DNA of 6,151 nt from CAAGNP01 sp964611185 (GTDB taxonomy: Bacteria; Bacteroidota; Bacteroidia; Bacteroidales; UBA932), in the NCBI GenBank assembly GCA_964611185.1, contig CAZSXE010000061.1:1-6151 (forward strand), read 5' to 3'. This document shows, piece by piece, positions 1 through 6,105 of this stretch. How positions within the stretch are numbered: the stretch's first letter is position 1; the number at the start of each line of letters is the position of its first letter. The notes under the pieces were generated by a model. It was not told the DNA's origin and searched no databases. It saw nothing but the letters and a program-made list of their open reading frames with translations. The translations under genes and the position numbers were made by a program.

Positions 1-17
1 GTTGTGTTAAAGAGTGA

Positions 18-413
18 TTATCTTATTGAATTATCTACGATGCCGGCTCTCTCGGCTTCGAGCAGCAGGGAGAGCCTCAGTGGCTTGGGGGATACATTTT
101 TCAGGATGGTTAGAAGATAGGAGTGGCGTATTTCGCTCTCTACGAAGTCATCCGGTAGTGGGGGATCGAGAGCGATGTCGTTCCAGTGCTTTTTGTTGAA
201 ATGCCACGCAGGTGATATTTGTGGGTATAAATCTCGCAGCATTATGGCTCTGTCGGGGTCACATTTGACGGCAATGATATTGCCACGGGCGAAACTTACG
301 GCTGAGAACCATCTGCCTCCTATCTTGTATATGACACTGTCTGCCCCGGGAAACTCCCATTCTATAACATTGGGTAAGGAGGTAATATATTCTCTATATG
401 TTATTATATCCAT
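18..413 (-). CDS. MmcQ/YjbR-family protein (CyaY-like fold)
   Basis: Encodes 131 residues from the chosen ATG at 413. The pattern is that of the MmcQ/YjbR (DUF419) family: an opening YREYITSLPNV segment, a strand-rich middle (IYKIGGRWFSAVS, then IIAVKCDP, residues 28-53), the signature PAWHFNKKHWNDI at 68-80, and the closing helix with RHSYLLTI at 96-103. These small cytosolic proteins have a CyaY-like double-wing fold and are often labelled DNA-binding; their biochemical role is not settled, so none is assigned. The frame stays open to an ATG at 461, but the 16 extra residues have no family counterpart and the homologous part begins at MDIITYREY, so 413 is preferred. Residues 107-131 are a C-terminal tail somewhat longer than I expect for the family. 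The gene stands alone on its strand and is divergent from the operon starting at 501. Family call is firm; function unknown. Confidence 0.87.
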   Translation of the reverse strand: MDIITYREYITSLPNVIEWEFPGADSVIYKIGGRWFSAVSFARGNIIAVKCDPDRAIMLRDLYPQISPAWHFNKKHWNDIALDPPLPDDFVESEIRHSYLLTILKNVSPKPLRLSLLLEAERAGIVDNSIR

Positions 414-446
414 AGAGTAAAGGTATGAAGAATAATTCTGAAATGG

Positions 447-479
447 TTTAACTATTTGCATTATTAATTATTATCTTTA
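447..479 (+). promoter_or_regulatory. Possible promoter of the three-gene operon
   Basis: TATCTTTA at 472-479 differs from the Bacteroidetes -7 consensus TAnnTTTG only in its last base. TTTA at 447-450 lies 21 bases upstream, the expected distance for the -33 element, whose consensus is TTTG or TTG. Transcription would begin in the mid 480s, giving a short A-rich leader before the ATG at 501. Both boxes carry an A where the consensus has G, so this is a weak candidate. It lies in the 87-base divergent region shared with the MmcQ-like gene. Confidence 0.35.
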
Positions 480-500
480 CGGAATAAAAAATATTAATAT

Positions 501-1664
501 ATGAGTATTGCGTATTTTATCATCGGTCTGATTTTTATTTTTATCGGTCTGTTAGTCAGGAAATTCCCTATTATTTTAGCGGGCTATAACACTATGTCGA
601 AGAGCCAAAAGGCAAATGTGGATGAGAAAGGGCTCGGGAAGTATATGTGTAGCTGGTTTGTAGGGATGGGTTCGGGAATAATTGTGTTCTATGTCTTGCT
701 TTTTCTATTGAATTTGGATGAATATGTAGATTTGATGGTTCTTGCAGTGATAATGATATCTCTTCCGATATCTATTATTGGTGCTCAGAAGTATGATCAT
801 AATAAGAAGAGAAGATGGAAATGGATCGGTTATCTGATTGTCGTTATTGTTATATTGGCCGTGGCCGGCTCTATCTGGAATGGTACTTCTAAGAGTAGTG
901 TGGATGTGAGTGAAAAATCTGTTTCTGTCTCGGGTATTTACAAAATCAATATAAGTACTTCTGATATTGTTAGTTACGAGCTGGCTGACACTATTCCTGA
1001 AATTTTGCTCAGGTCCAATGGTTTCTCTTTTGGAAAATTAAAAAAAGGTTTCTTTGATGTAGAAAATTGGGGATTATGCAGGCTCTATCTTCATTCTAAT
1101 GTAGGGCCATATCTTATAATTAAAACGAGTAAGCCGGAGATTATCATTTTCAATTATTCTGATCCTGTCATGGTAAATGAATTATATAATGAAATCAGTG
1201 GTGCCAAATCGAGAGGTTATATTGTCAGGGTGGGGGATAATGTTCCTTCTTTCAGTCTCGAACTTCTTGACGGAAGTAGTGTCGCTATCGATGCTTTGAA
1301 AGGGAAAGTGGTTATGCTTCAGTTTACTGCTTCGTGGTGCAGTGTATGCCGTAAGGAGATGCCTCATATCGAGAGCGAAATATGGCTTAAGTATAAAGAT
1401 AATCCTGATTTTGTTCTGTATGGTATTGATTTTAAGGAGTCTGCTGATCAAATTAGGAAATTTGCTGATGCTATTCCGGTCACTTATTCTATGGCTCTTG
1501 ATAAGGATGGGGCGTTGTTTGAGCTATTTTGTACGCCAAATGCCGGTGTGACCAGAAACATTATTGTCAATCGTGACGGGAAAATTATTATGCTTACGAG
1601 GCTCTATAATGAAGAGGAGTTTGCTTCGATGGTCAAACTTATTGATGAACAACTTAATTTGTAG
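501..1664 (+). CDS. Membrane-anchored DUF3784 / PH-like / redoxin (CxxC) fusion protein
   Basis: A 387-residue protein with three parts. Residues 1-98 resemble DUF3784: a helix at 3-20, the hallmark AGYNTMSK at 27-34, and helices near 53-71 and 76-94. A fourth helix at 108-124 follows a basic patch (KKRRWKW). Residues about 145-232 resemble a bacterial PH domain, with IVSYEL, LRSNGF and KGFFDVENWG motifs. Residues 241-387 are a redoxin of the AhpC/TSA-TlpA class: GDNVPSFSL, then KGKVVMLQFTASWC with CSVC (C280, C283), then TRNIIVNRDGKI. The positive-inside rule puts the PH and redoxin domains outside the inner membrane, where TlpA/ResA-type thiol reductases normally act. The usual cis-Pro position before the late strand appears to be Thr (GVTRN, 349-353), as in peroxiredoxin-like sequences. 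First gene of the operon; the next ATG begins 2 bases after its stop. The likely role is thiol/disulfide chemistry at the membrane, with unknown substrate. Domain calls are by eye; the redoxin is the surest. Confidence 0.85.
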   Translation: MSIAYFIIGLIFIFIGLLVRKFPIILAGYNTMSKSQKANVDEKGLGKYMCSWFVGMGSGIIVFYVLLFLLNLDEYVDLMVLAVIMISLPISIIGAQKYDHNKKRRWKWIGYLIVVIVILAVAGSIWNGTSKSSVDVSEKSVSVSGIYKINISTSDIVSYELADTIPEILLRSNGFSFGKLKKGFFDVENWGLCRLYLHSNVGPYLIIKTSKPEIIIFNYSDPVMVNELYNEISGAKSRGYIVRVGDNVPSFSLELLDGSSVAIDALKGKVVMLQFTASWCSVCRKEMPHIESEIWLKYKDNPDFVLYGIDFKESADQIRKFADAIPVTYSMALDKDGALFELFCTPNAGVTRNIIVNRDGKIIMLTRLYNEEEFASMVKLIDEQLNL

Positions 1665-1666
1665 AT

Positions 1667-2830
1667 ATGAGCAGAGGTTTTGTCAAAGATGGAGATCAGG
1701 AAGAGGTGCCGATGGTGCCTCCGAGGGCTTTTTTACCGAATGGTGTGGTTAATTATGTGACTTCCGAGGGGATAAATCAATTGCAGAGAGAGAAATCGGA
1801 TCTTCTCTCGGCAAGGGAGAAGATTTCGGGCAATGAGACGGATGTTCGCGTTACACGCAATTTTATTAATGCCAAGCTTGATCTTTTGGAGGAGAGGATT
1901 CGAAGTGCTGTGGTTATTGATGCCAAGGGGCAGCCCGAGGGTAAGGTGTGTTTTGGTGCTTATGTGACTTTGCGTATGGGGGGAAGCGGGGTGACACGGG
2001 TTGTTAGAATTACCGGTGCGGATGAAGCCGATGTTTCTAAGGGCTTTATCTCCTATTTTTCTCCACTTGCCGTGGCAATTTCGGGGCACAGAGTGGGGGA
2101 TAGAATTGAAGTAGCTCTTCCCGGGGGTGTGCGGAAGGTGACAATTGTCTCTATTTCTTATACTTTCGAAGCACCTCAGAAAAAAGAAGCATTGCCTGTT
2201 ATTGTGGAGGCTAAGAGTATCACCCCTTCGGGCAATGAGATAGAGGCAAAAGAAGATACTGCCTGCGATGATTCGGCAAATGATGAAAATACTGCTTCTG
2301 TGGCAGTGACTTCAAAAGAGGTGGAGTTACCTCCTACGGAGAATGCAAACGAGATTTTTCCTATCGTGAACGAGCGTGGAGTTACTATTGGCAGAGCCGC
2401 AAGATGGCAGTGCCACAGCGGAAGTAAGTTATTGCACCCTGTGGTGCATCTTCATGTTTTTAATAGCAATGGGGAGCTTTTCCTCCAAAAGAGGCCTTTG
2501 TGGAAGGATATTCAACCGGGGAAGTGGGATACTTCCGTGGGAGGGCATATTGCCTTCGGCGAAAAAGTAGAGTCCGCATTAAGGCGTGAGACTATGGAAG
2601 AGCTTGGTTTTGAGAACTTTACGCCGCTTTTTCTGAAGAGGTATGTTTTTGAGTCGAGCAGGGAAAAGGAGCTGGTTCATGTTTACAGGACACTCTATGA
2701 CGGGGTTATTGCACCGAGTGCGGAATTAAACGGGGGGCGTTTTTGGAAAAAGGAGGAAATTTCTGAAAACTTGGGGAAGAAGGTTTTTACCCCTAATTTT
2801 GAATCGGAATATAAATTGTTTTTTAAATGA
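1667..2830 (+). CDS. Gre-family transcription factor fused to a NUDIX hydrolase
   Basis: A 387-residue cytosolic two-domain protein. Residues 1-165 match the Gre-like family opening MSRGFVKDGDQEEVPMVPPRA: a helical hairpin at about 31-82 (YVTSEGINQLQREK to LDLLEERI), then a GreA/GreB-type C-terminal domain (EGKVCFGAYV, RITGADEAD, FSPLAVAISGHRVGD). That domain binds RNA polymerase at the secondary channel in GreA/GreB. The hairpin is about nine residues shorter than in E. coli GreB and lacks a GDxSENAxY-like tip. Residues 168-227 form a flexible acidic Ala/Glu/Ser/Thr-rich linker. Residues 228-387 are a NUDIX hydrolase of the YfcD/Idi-like type, with a complete Nudix box: G293, E299, R307-E308, E311-E312, G314 (GX5EX7REUXEEXGU). 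Nudix enzymes cleave nucleoside diphosphate-X bonds using a divalent metal; the substrate here is unknown. It follows the redoxin gene by 2 bases and precedes the metal exporter by 6. One uninterrupted frame argues against a sequencing artefact. Confidence 0.9.
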   Translation: MSRGFVKDGDQEEVPMVPPRAFLPNGVVNYVTSEGINQLQREKSDLLSAREKISGNETDVRVTRNFINAKLDLLEERIRSAVVIDAKGQPEGKVCFGAYVTLRMGGSGVTRVVRITGADEADVSKGFISYFSPLAVAISGHRVGDRIEVALPGGVRKVTIVSISYTFEAPQKKEALPVIVEAKSITPSGNEIEAKEDTACDDSANDENTASVAVTSKEVELPPTENANEIFPIVNERGVTIGRAARWQCHSGSKLLHPVVHLHVFNSNGELFLQKRPLWKDIQPGKWDTSVGGHIAFGEKVESALRRETMEELGFENFTPLFLKRYVFESSREKELVHVYRTLYDGVIAPSAELNGGRFWKKEEISENLGKKVFTPNFESEYKLFFK

Positions 2831-2836
2831 TATAAT

Positions 2837-3757
2837 ATGTCTCATAGTCATTTACACAATCACGATAGTGGCAGTAATGCTTCTAAAAATATTTCAGTGG
2901 CTTTTTTTCTGAATGCTTTTTTTGTTGTGGTAGAAATTGTAGGGGGAATACTTACCAACAGTATTGCGATTCTTACAGATGCACTACACGATTTTGGTGA
3001 TTGTCTTTCGCTTGCTACCGTATGGTTTTTACAGAAGAAATCTGCAAAACCTCGCGATTTGAAGTATTCTTATGGGTATAAACGCTTTTCGTTGATGGGT
3101 ACTGTGTTTCTTTCTGGTGTGTTAACAGTAAGTTCGATTATCGTAGTTATTGAGGCGGTTAAGCGTCTTGCTGCACCTCAGGAAGTAAATGCGCACGGGA
3201 TGTTGTGGATTGCGGTAGCTGGAATTATCATTAACGGAGCAGCTGCTCTGAGGGTTAACAGGGGTACTTCGCTGAATGAGCGCTCTGTTTTTTTACATAT
3301 TATGGAAGATGTTCTCGGCTGGGCAGGAGTGCTTGTGGCAAGTGTGGTCATGATGTTTGTCGATTTTCCATACCTTGATCCTATTCTCTCTATTGCTATC
3401 AGTATATGGGTTTTTATCAATGTTTATAAAAATATCAGGGAGACTTTTAAAATATTGTTGCAGGCTATCCCCGAGGGGGTAAATGTTGATGAATTTAAGG
3501 AGAAAATACTTCTTGTAAAGGGTGTGTTGTCGCTGCATGATTTCCATTTATGGAGTCTTGACGGAGAGTCCCATGTGATGACTCTTCATATTGTTACTTC
3601 GGACAAAGATATCGCAAGGATTAAGTCGGAGGTTGTAAATATTGCGTCTGAGTATCATGTAGTGCACACGACCATAGAATTTGAGTCTCCGGATGTGGTG
3701 TGTACTACCAATTGTGATGATACTGATCACTTGACTTTAACTCATGGAGGAGAGTAG
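2837..3757 (+). CDS. Cation diffusion facilitator (CDF) metal exporter, zinc-type
   Basis: A 306-residue inner-membrane antiporter that should move Zn2+ or a similar divalent ion out of the cytoplasm in exchange for protons. It opens with a His-rich tail (four His in residues 3-9) and has six predicted helices, near 19-38, 43-65, 86-107, 122-140, 151-173 and 182-198. The transport site is visible as two HxxxD pairs: H51/D55 in helix 2 (DALHDFGD) and H154/D158 in helix 5 (HIMED). Two His plus two Asp is the arrangement of zinc-preferring CDFs. Residues about 205-285 are the cytoplasmic ferredoxin-like domain with the typical LSLHDFHLWSLDGESHVMTLHI stretch at 231-252. Extra Cys, His and Asp residues in the last 20 (C289, C293, H298, H303) could bind metal. 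Length is normal for the ZitB/CzcD group. Last gene of the operon; its 3' end overlaps the convergent LytTR gene by 21 bases. Metal specificity is inferred from the site residues only. Confidence 0.95.
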   Translation: MSHSHLHNHDSGSNASKNISVAFFLNAFFVVVEIVGGILTNSIAILTDALHDFGDCLSLATVWFLQKKSAKPRDLKYSYGYKRFSLMGTVFLSGVLTVSSIIVVIEAVKRLAAPQEVNAHGMLWIAVAGIIINGAAALRVNRGTSLNERSVFLHIMEDVLGWAGVLVASVVMMFVDFPYLDPILSIAISIWVFINVYKNIRETFKILLQAIPEGVNVDEFKEKILLVKGVLSLHDFHLWSLDGESHVMTLHIVTSDKDIARIKSEVVNIASEYHVVHTTIEFESPDVVCTTNCDDTDHLTLTHGGE

Positions 3758-4609
3758 CCATTCGGTTACTTTTTCACCGTAACTTTTGGAAACAGGTATT
3801 TCAGGGACATTGTCCACCCCGAGATCGAGAAAAATACCGTTTTTAGTCTTTTTGGCTACTTTTACCTGATCGAAATTTACGGCGAAAGAGCGATGGGTTC
3901 TGATGAGGGTAGTTCCAGCAAATTTTTCTTCAATATTTTTCAGGGTGTTTCTGAGAAGGAATTTGGTAACTCCCATTTTACCTTTATACCATATATACAG
4001 GTAGTTATCTGCCGACTCGATGTATAGAAGTGATTCTTTGGTTATGGAAAGCTTTATTTCCCCCTTGTCGTCTGTGAAATTTACTATGTTGTTTTTCTTT
4101 ATTTTAGTCTCATCCTCAGCGTTTGCTATGTTCTCTTTTAACTCTTTTAACTCTTTAACCTGACGATTTTTTTCATCCCATGCGAAGAAAAGAGTAGATA
4201 TGGAGTATGGAAGTAAGAGGACAAGTGAGGTGTTTTTGGCGGATGCATTGAATACTTCCCAAAAGTTCCTCGATTCGTCAAGAGTGTATGATATAAATGT
4301 GTAAAGAAGAGACATAAACAGAATTTCAAACAGAATCCATATTGCGAACTGAAAGTATGTTATTGTCTTCCTTTTGGTGTAAAAAAACATTACTATTCTA
4401 CTGATTACCACCACCATTACCCCTGTGAGTATCAACAGACTTGAATACATGAAATATTCGAAACGGGATATATTGTACCAGTCAGTGGAGTTGAATGGCT
4501 GATAAAGATTAATGAAGAGAAGTGCAAAGAATGCAGTGAAAGCGACAAGAGAAATCAAATTTGATTTCCTGTACATAAAAGGCGGTATTTTTCTATCTAA
4601 AAATCTCAT
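3737..4609 (-). CDS. Membrane-anchored LytTR-type transcriptional regulator
   Basis: Encodes 290 residues from the ATG at 4609. Four hydrophobic helices (about 18-36, 53-75, 84-108, 127-143) are followed by a charged, probably coiled-coil stretch (WDEKNRQVKELKELKENIANAE, 144-165) and a LytTR DNA-binding domain at about 175-285. Typical LytTR signatures are LLYIESADNYLYIWYKG (194-210), the LRNTLKNIEEKF helix, IRTHRSFAVNFDQV (236-249) and the closing IPVSKSYGEKV. The charge pattern puts the DNA-binding domain in the cytoplasm. There is no receiver domain, so the signal is probably sensed in or near the membrane and not by phosphorylation. The frame extends upstream to an ATG at 4651, but a TATCTTTG promoter box (4630-4637) lies inside that extension, so the start at 4609 is preferred. 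It converges on and overlaps the metal exporter gene. Its target genes are unknown; the neighbouring operon or itself are the obvious candidates. Confidence 0.9.
   Translation of the reverse strand: MRFLDRKIPPFMYRKSNLISLVAFTAFFALLFINLYQPFNSTDWYNISRFEYFMYSSLLILTGVMVVVISRIVMFFYTKRKTITYFQFAIWILFEILFMSLLYTFISYTLDESRNFWEVFNASAKNTSLVLLLPYSISTLFFAWDEKNRQVKELKELKENIANAEDETKIKKNNIVNFTDDKGEIKLSITKESLLYIESADNYLYIWYKGKMGVTKFLLRNTLKNIEEKFAGTTLIRTHRSFAVNFDQVKVAKKTKNGIFLDLGVDNVPEIPVSKSYGEKVTEWLLSSMS
3753..3774 (+). terminator. Possible intrinsic terminator of the three-gene operon
   Basis: AGTAGCC (3753-3759) can pair with GGTTACT (3764-3770) around a four-base ATTC loop, with one G-U pair, and the T-run covers 3770-3774. 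The stem begins within the stop codon region of the metal exporter. It is small, so termination may be weak. It also lies wholly inside the coding sequence of the convergent LytTR gene, which limits its freedom to evolve. Confidence 0.4.
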
Positions 4610-4629
4610 TGCTTTCAAATTATTTCCTG

Positions 4630-4637
4630 CAAAGATA
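4630..4637 (-). promoter_or_regulatory. Bacteroidetes -7 promoter box for the LytTR gene
   Basis: On the minus strand this reads TATCTTTG, a full match to TAnnTTTG. Transcription would begin about 15 bases before the ATG at 4609, a short leader normal for this phylum. No good -33 element is seen at 19-21 bases; a TTTG at 4653-4656 is only 15 bases away. The box decides the gene start, because the alternative ATG at 4651 would be upstream of the transcript. Confidence 0.6.
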
Positions 4638-4777
4638 GAAATAATCCACATTCAAATCCACCTTATTATTTGATTTTTCATCCCTCAATTTCGCTTTCTG
4701 TCCCATAATCGGTGGTGCTGTACCATTTATTTCTGTTTGATGGGTGAGTTTTATTGTTTTGTGTAAAATTTAATGAA

Positions 4778-5932
4778 ATGAATATAGTAGAGCGCACGGC
4801 AAAAATAAAATCTACTTTCTCTCTTGACAGATATGCGGAGATTGAAGATTCTTCAGTGGAGATGATTCCTTTTTCGTTTCGTCAAGAGATGGGGAAGGAG
4901 GATATGGCATCTCTTCAGAATAATATTCCTATTACTGCTTTTTGTAGTGAGACGGATAATTCAATATTGGAAAATCAGTTTTTCCAGTATATTGTTTTTA
5001 ATCCTAAGGGGATGAGCAATTCATCAAACGCCATCCTTCTGATGCATGGTCTTAACGAGCGTACTTGGGATAAGTATTTGACTTGGGCGGAGTACCTAAC
5101 GGAGAAATGCGGAAGGCCTGTAATCCTTTTCCCGATAGCTTTTCATATTAATCGCACCCCCTCCCTTTGGTCTGCTCCCCGTTGGATTATGCCGTGGGCA
5201 GCTAAGCGGAAAGAGGAGATAGCGGGGCTTGCCAATTGCTCCTTTTTTAATGCTGCTCTTAGTTCGAGATTGTCTATGTCTCCATCTCGCTTTTACATTT
5301 CGGGAAGAGAATCTATTTACAATATTTGGCAGCTGATGATGGAGATTCGTGATGGAAAACATCCAATCTTCTCTAAAGATTGTTCCCTCGATATCTTCGC
5401 CTATTCCATAGGGGCTCTTCTTTCACAAGTTCTACTGATGTCTAACCCGGGTGAATTGTTTACTGATGCCAAATTATTTACATTCTGCGGCGGTTCTATT
5501 TTTGAATGTATGAATGGAAATGCTAAGGATATAATGGACCAGGAGGCCTTTGAAAAGATCCATAATTATTATTTAGGACAATTTTTAAACTCTTCTTTTT
5601 CAGATGATGCGGTGGAAAAGGCCTTTAAAGCGATGATTTCAGTGGATTATATGAAGAATGAGAGGGAATCATTTTTTTCTAAAGCAAAAAACAGGATAAA
5701 GATGATTTTACTCAATAAAGATAGTGTAGTGCCGGTAGATGGAGCGAGAAAAGCGGTGGGTGAAGTAAATAGCTCAGGTATGGTGGAAGAGATGGATTTT
5801 CCTTATCAATATAATCACCAGGCTCCTTTCCCTTTAAGCTTTTCGTCTCATGCAAATGCTGATGTAGCGACTATTTGTTTTAGGTCGGTCTTTGATAAAG
5901 CAGCTGCTTTTTTGTGCGGAAATGGGGTTTAA
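4778..5932 (+). CDS. DUF6051-type alpha/beta-hydrolase family protein
   Basis: Encodes 384 residues from the ATG at 4778; a TTG at 4754 in the same frame would add eight unconvincing residues. The middle shows the alpha/beta-hydrolase order: a strand ending in AILLMHGLNERTWDKY (85-100), where HG is the usual oxyanion-hole motif, then GRPVILFPIAFHINRTP (112-128), a nucleophile elbow FAYSIGA (207-213) with S210, an acidic residue in LLNKDSVVP (D315), and late histidines H347 (YNHQAPFP) or H358. The elbow is AxSxG, not the classic GxSxG. The N-terminal 70 residues look family-specific. I recognise it as close to DUF6051, a Bacteroidetes family of about this size whose substrate is unknown. No signal peptide or membrane helix is apparent, so it is probably cytosolic. 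It is divergent from the LytTR gene with 168 bases between the start codons, and no clear promoter is seen there for this strand. Lipase, esterase or amidase activity is possible but unproven. Confidence 0.82.
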   Translation: MNIVERTAKIKSTFSLDRYAEIEDSSVEMIPFSFRQEMGKEDMASLQNNIPITAFCSETDNSILENQFFQYIVFNPKGMSNSSNAILLMHGLNERTWDKYLTWAEYLTEKCGRPVILFPIAFHINRTPSLWSAPRWIMPWAAKRKEEIAGLANCSFFNAALSSRLSMSPSRFYISGRESIYNIWQLMMEIRDGKHPIFSKDCSLDIFAYSIGALLSQVLLMSNPGELFTDAKLFTFCGGSIFECMNGNAKDIMDQEAFEKIHNYYLGQFLNSSFSDDAVEKAFKAMISVDYMKNERESFFSKAKNRIKMILLNKDSVVPVDGARKAVGEVNSSGMVEEMDFPYQYNHQAPFPLSFSSHANADVATICFRSVFDKAAAFLCGNGV

Positions 5933-5975
5933 TAATGACATTTTCAAATAGAAACTGTTCAAATTTGTGAAAAAC

Positions 5976-6007
5976 TTGACTTCGATTAAAATATTTTTAT
6001 ATCTTTG
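5976..6007 (+). promoter_or_regulatory. Strong Bacteroidetes promoter of the tRNA gene
   Basis: TTG at 5976-5978 and TATCTTTG at 6000-6007 are separated by 21 bases, matching the phylum's -33 TTG and -7 TAnnTTTG pattern and spacing. The intervening bases are A/T-rich. Transcription would begin a few bases before the mature tRNA end at 6018. Confidence 0.85.
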
Positions 6008-6017
6008 CGGTCCAATT

Positions 6018-6091
6018 CGGGATGTGGCGCAGTTGGCTAGCGCACCACGTTAGGGACGTGGGGGTCGGATGTTCGAGTCATCTCATCCCGA
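6018..6091 (+). tRNA. tRNA-Pro with anticodon AGG
   Basis: A complete cloverleaf of 74 bases. The acceptor CGGGATG (6018-6024) pairs with CATCCCG (6084-6090), with discriminator A at 6091. The D stem is GCGC/GCGC, with a nine-base loop. The anticodon stem CCACG/CGTGG (6045-6049 and 6057-6061) closes the loop TTAGGGA, giving anticodon AGG at 6052-6054. The variable loop is five bases. The T stem GGATG/CATCT (one G-U pair) closes the TTCGAGT loop. C1-G72, A73, G35 and G36 are proline identity elements. CCA is not encoded, so it must be added after transcription. The odd feature is A34: bacterial proline tRNAs normally have GGG, TGG or CGG, and A34 is otherwise mainly in tRNA-Arg(ACG). Every stem is intact, so it does not look like a decayed gene. 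Identity is firm; how the anticodon is modified or decodes is open. Confidence 0.95.
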
Positions 6092-6105
6092 CTTTATTTA
6101 ACCCC

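Noticed and set aside
45..76. Inverted repeat GGCTCTC ... GAGAGCC with a long loop, near the 3' end of the MmcQ-like gene.
   Set aside because: It lies inside the coding sequence, has a loop of over ten bases and no T-run, and repeated Glu/Ala/Leu codons explain it.
418..425. Minus-strand TACCTTTA as a promoter box for the MmcQ-like gene.
   Set aside because: It ends only about five bases before the ATG, departs from the consensus in the last base, and has no partner at the right distance.
414..461. N-terminal extension of the MmcQ-like gene to the ATG at 461.
   Set aside because: The extra 16 residues have no counterpart in the family, and the homologous region begins at the ATG at 413.
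4610..4651. Longer LytTR protein beginning at the ATG at 4651.
   Set aside because: The TATCTTTG box at 4630-4637 lies within the extension, and the added residues include no recognisable part of the family.
4754..4777. TTG start adding eight residues to the DUF6051-type protein.
   Set aside because: TTG is rare as a start in this phylum and an in-frame ATG follows at 4778.
4652..4777. LytTR direct-repeat operator in the divergent intergenic region.
   Set aside because: I scanned by eye for two similar nine-base motifs spaced about 21-22 bases apart and found only loose T-rich similarity.
5941..5974. TTTTCA/TGAAAA inverted repeat and two TTCAAAT copies between the hydrolase gene and the tRNA promoter.
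   Set aside because: The stem is only six A/T-rich pairs around a loop of more than 20 bases, and short A/T-rich repeats are expected by chance here; it is not a convincing terminator or operator.
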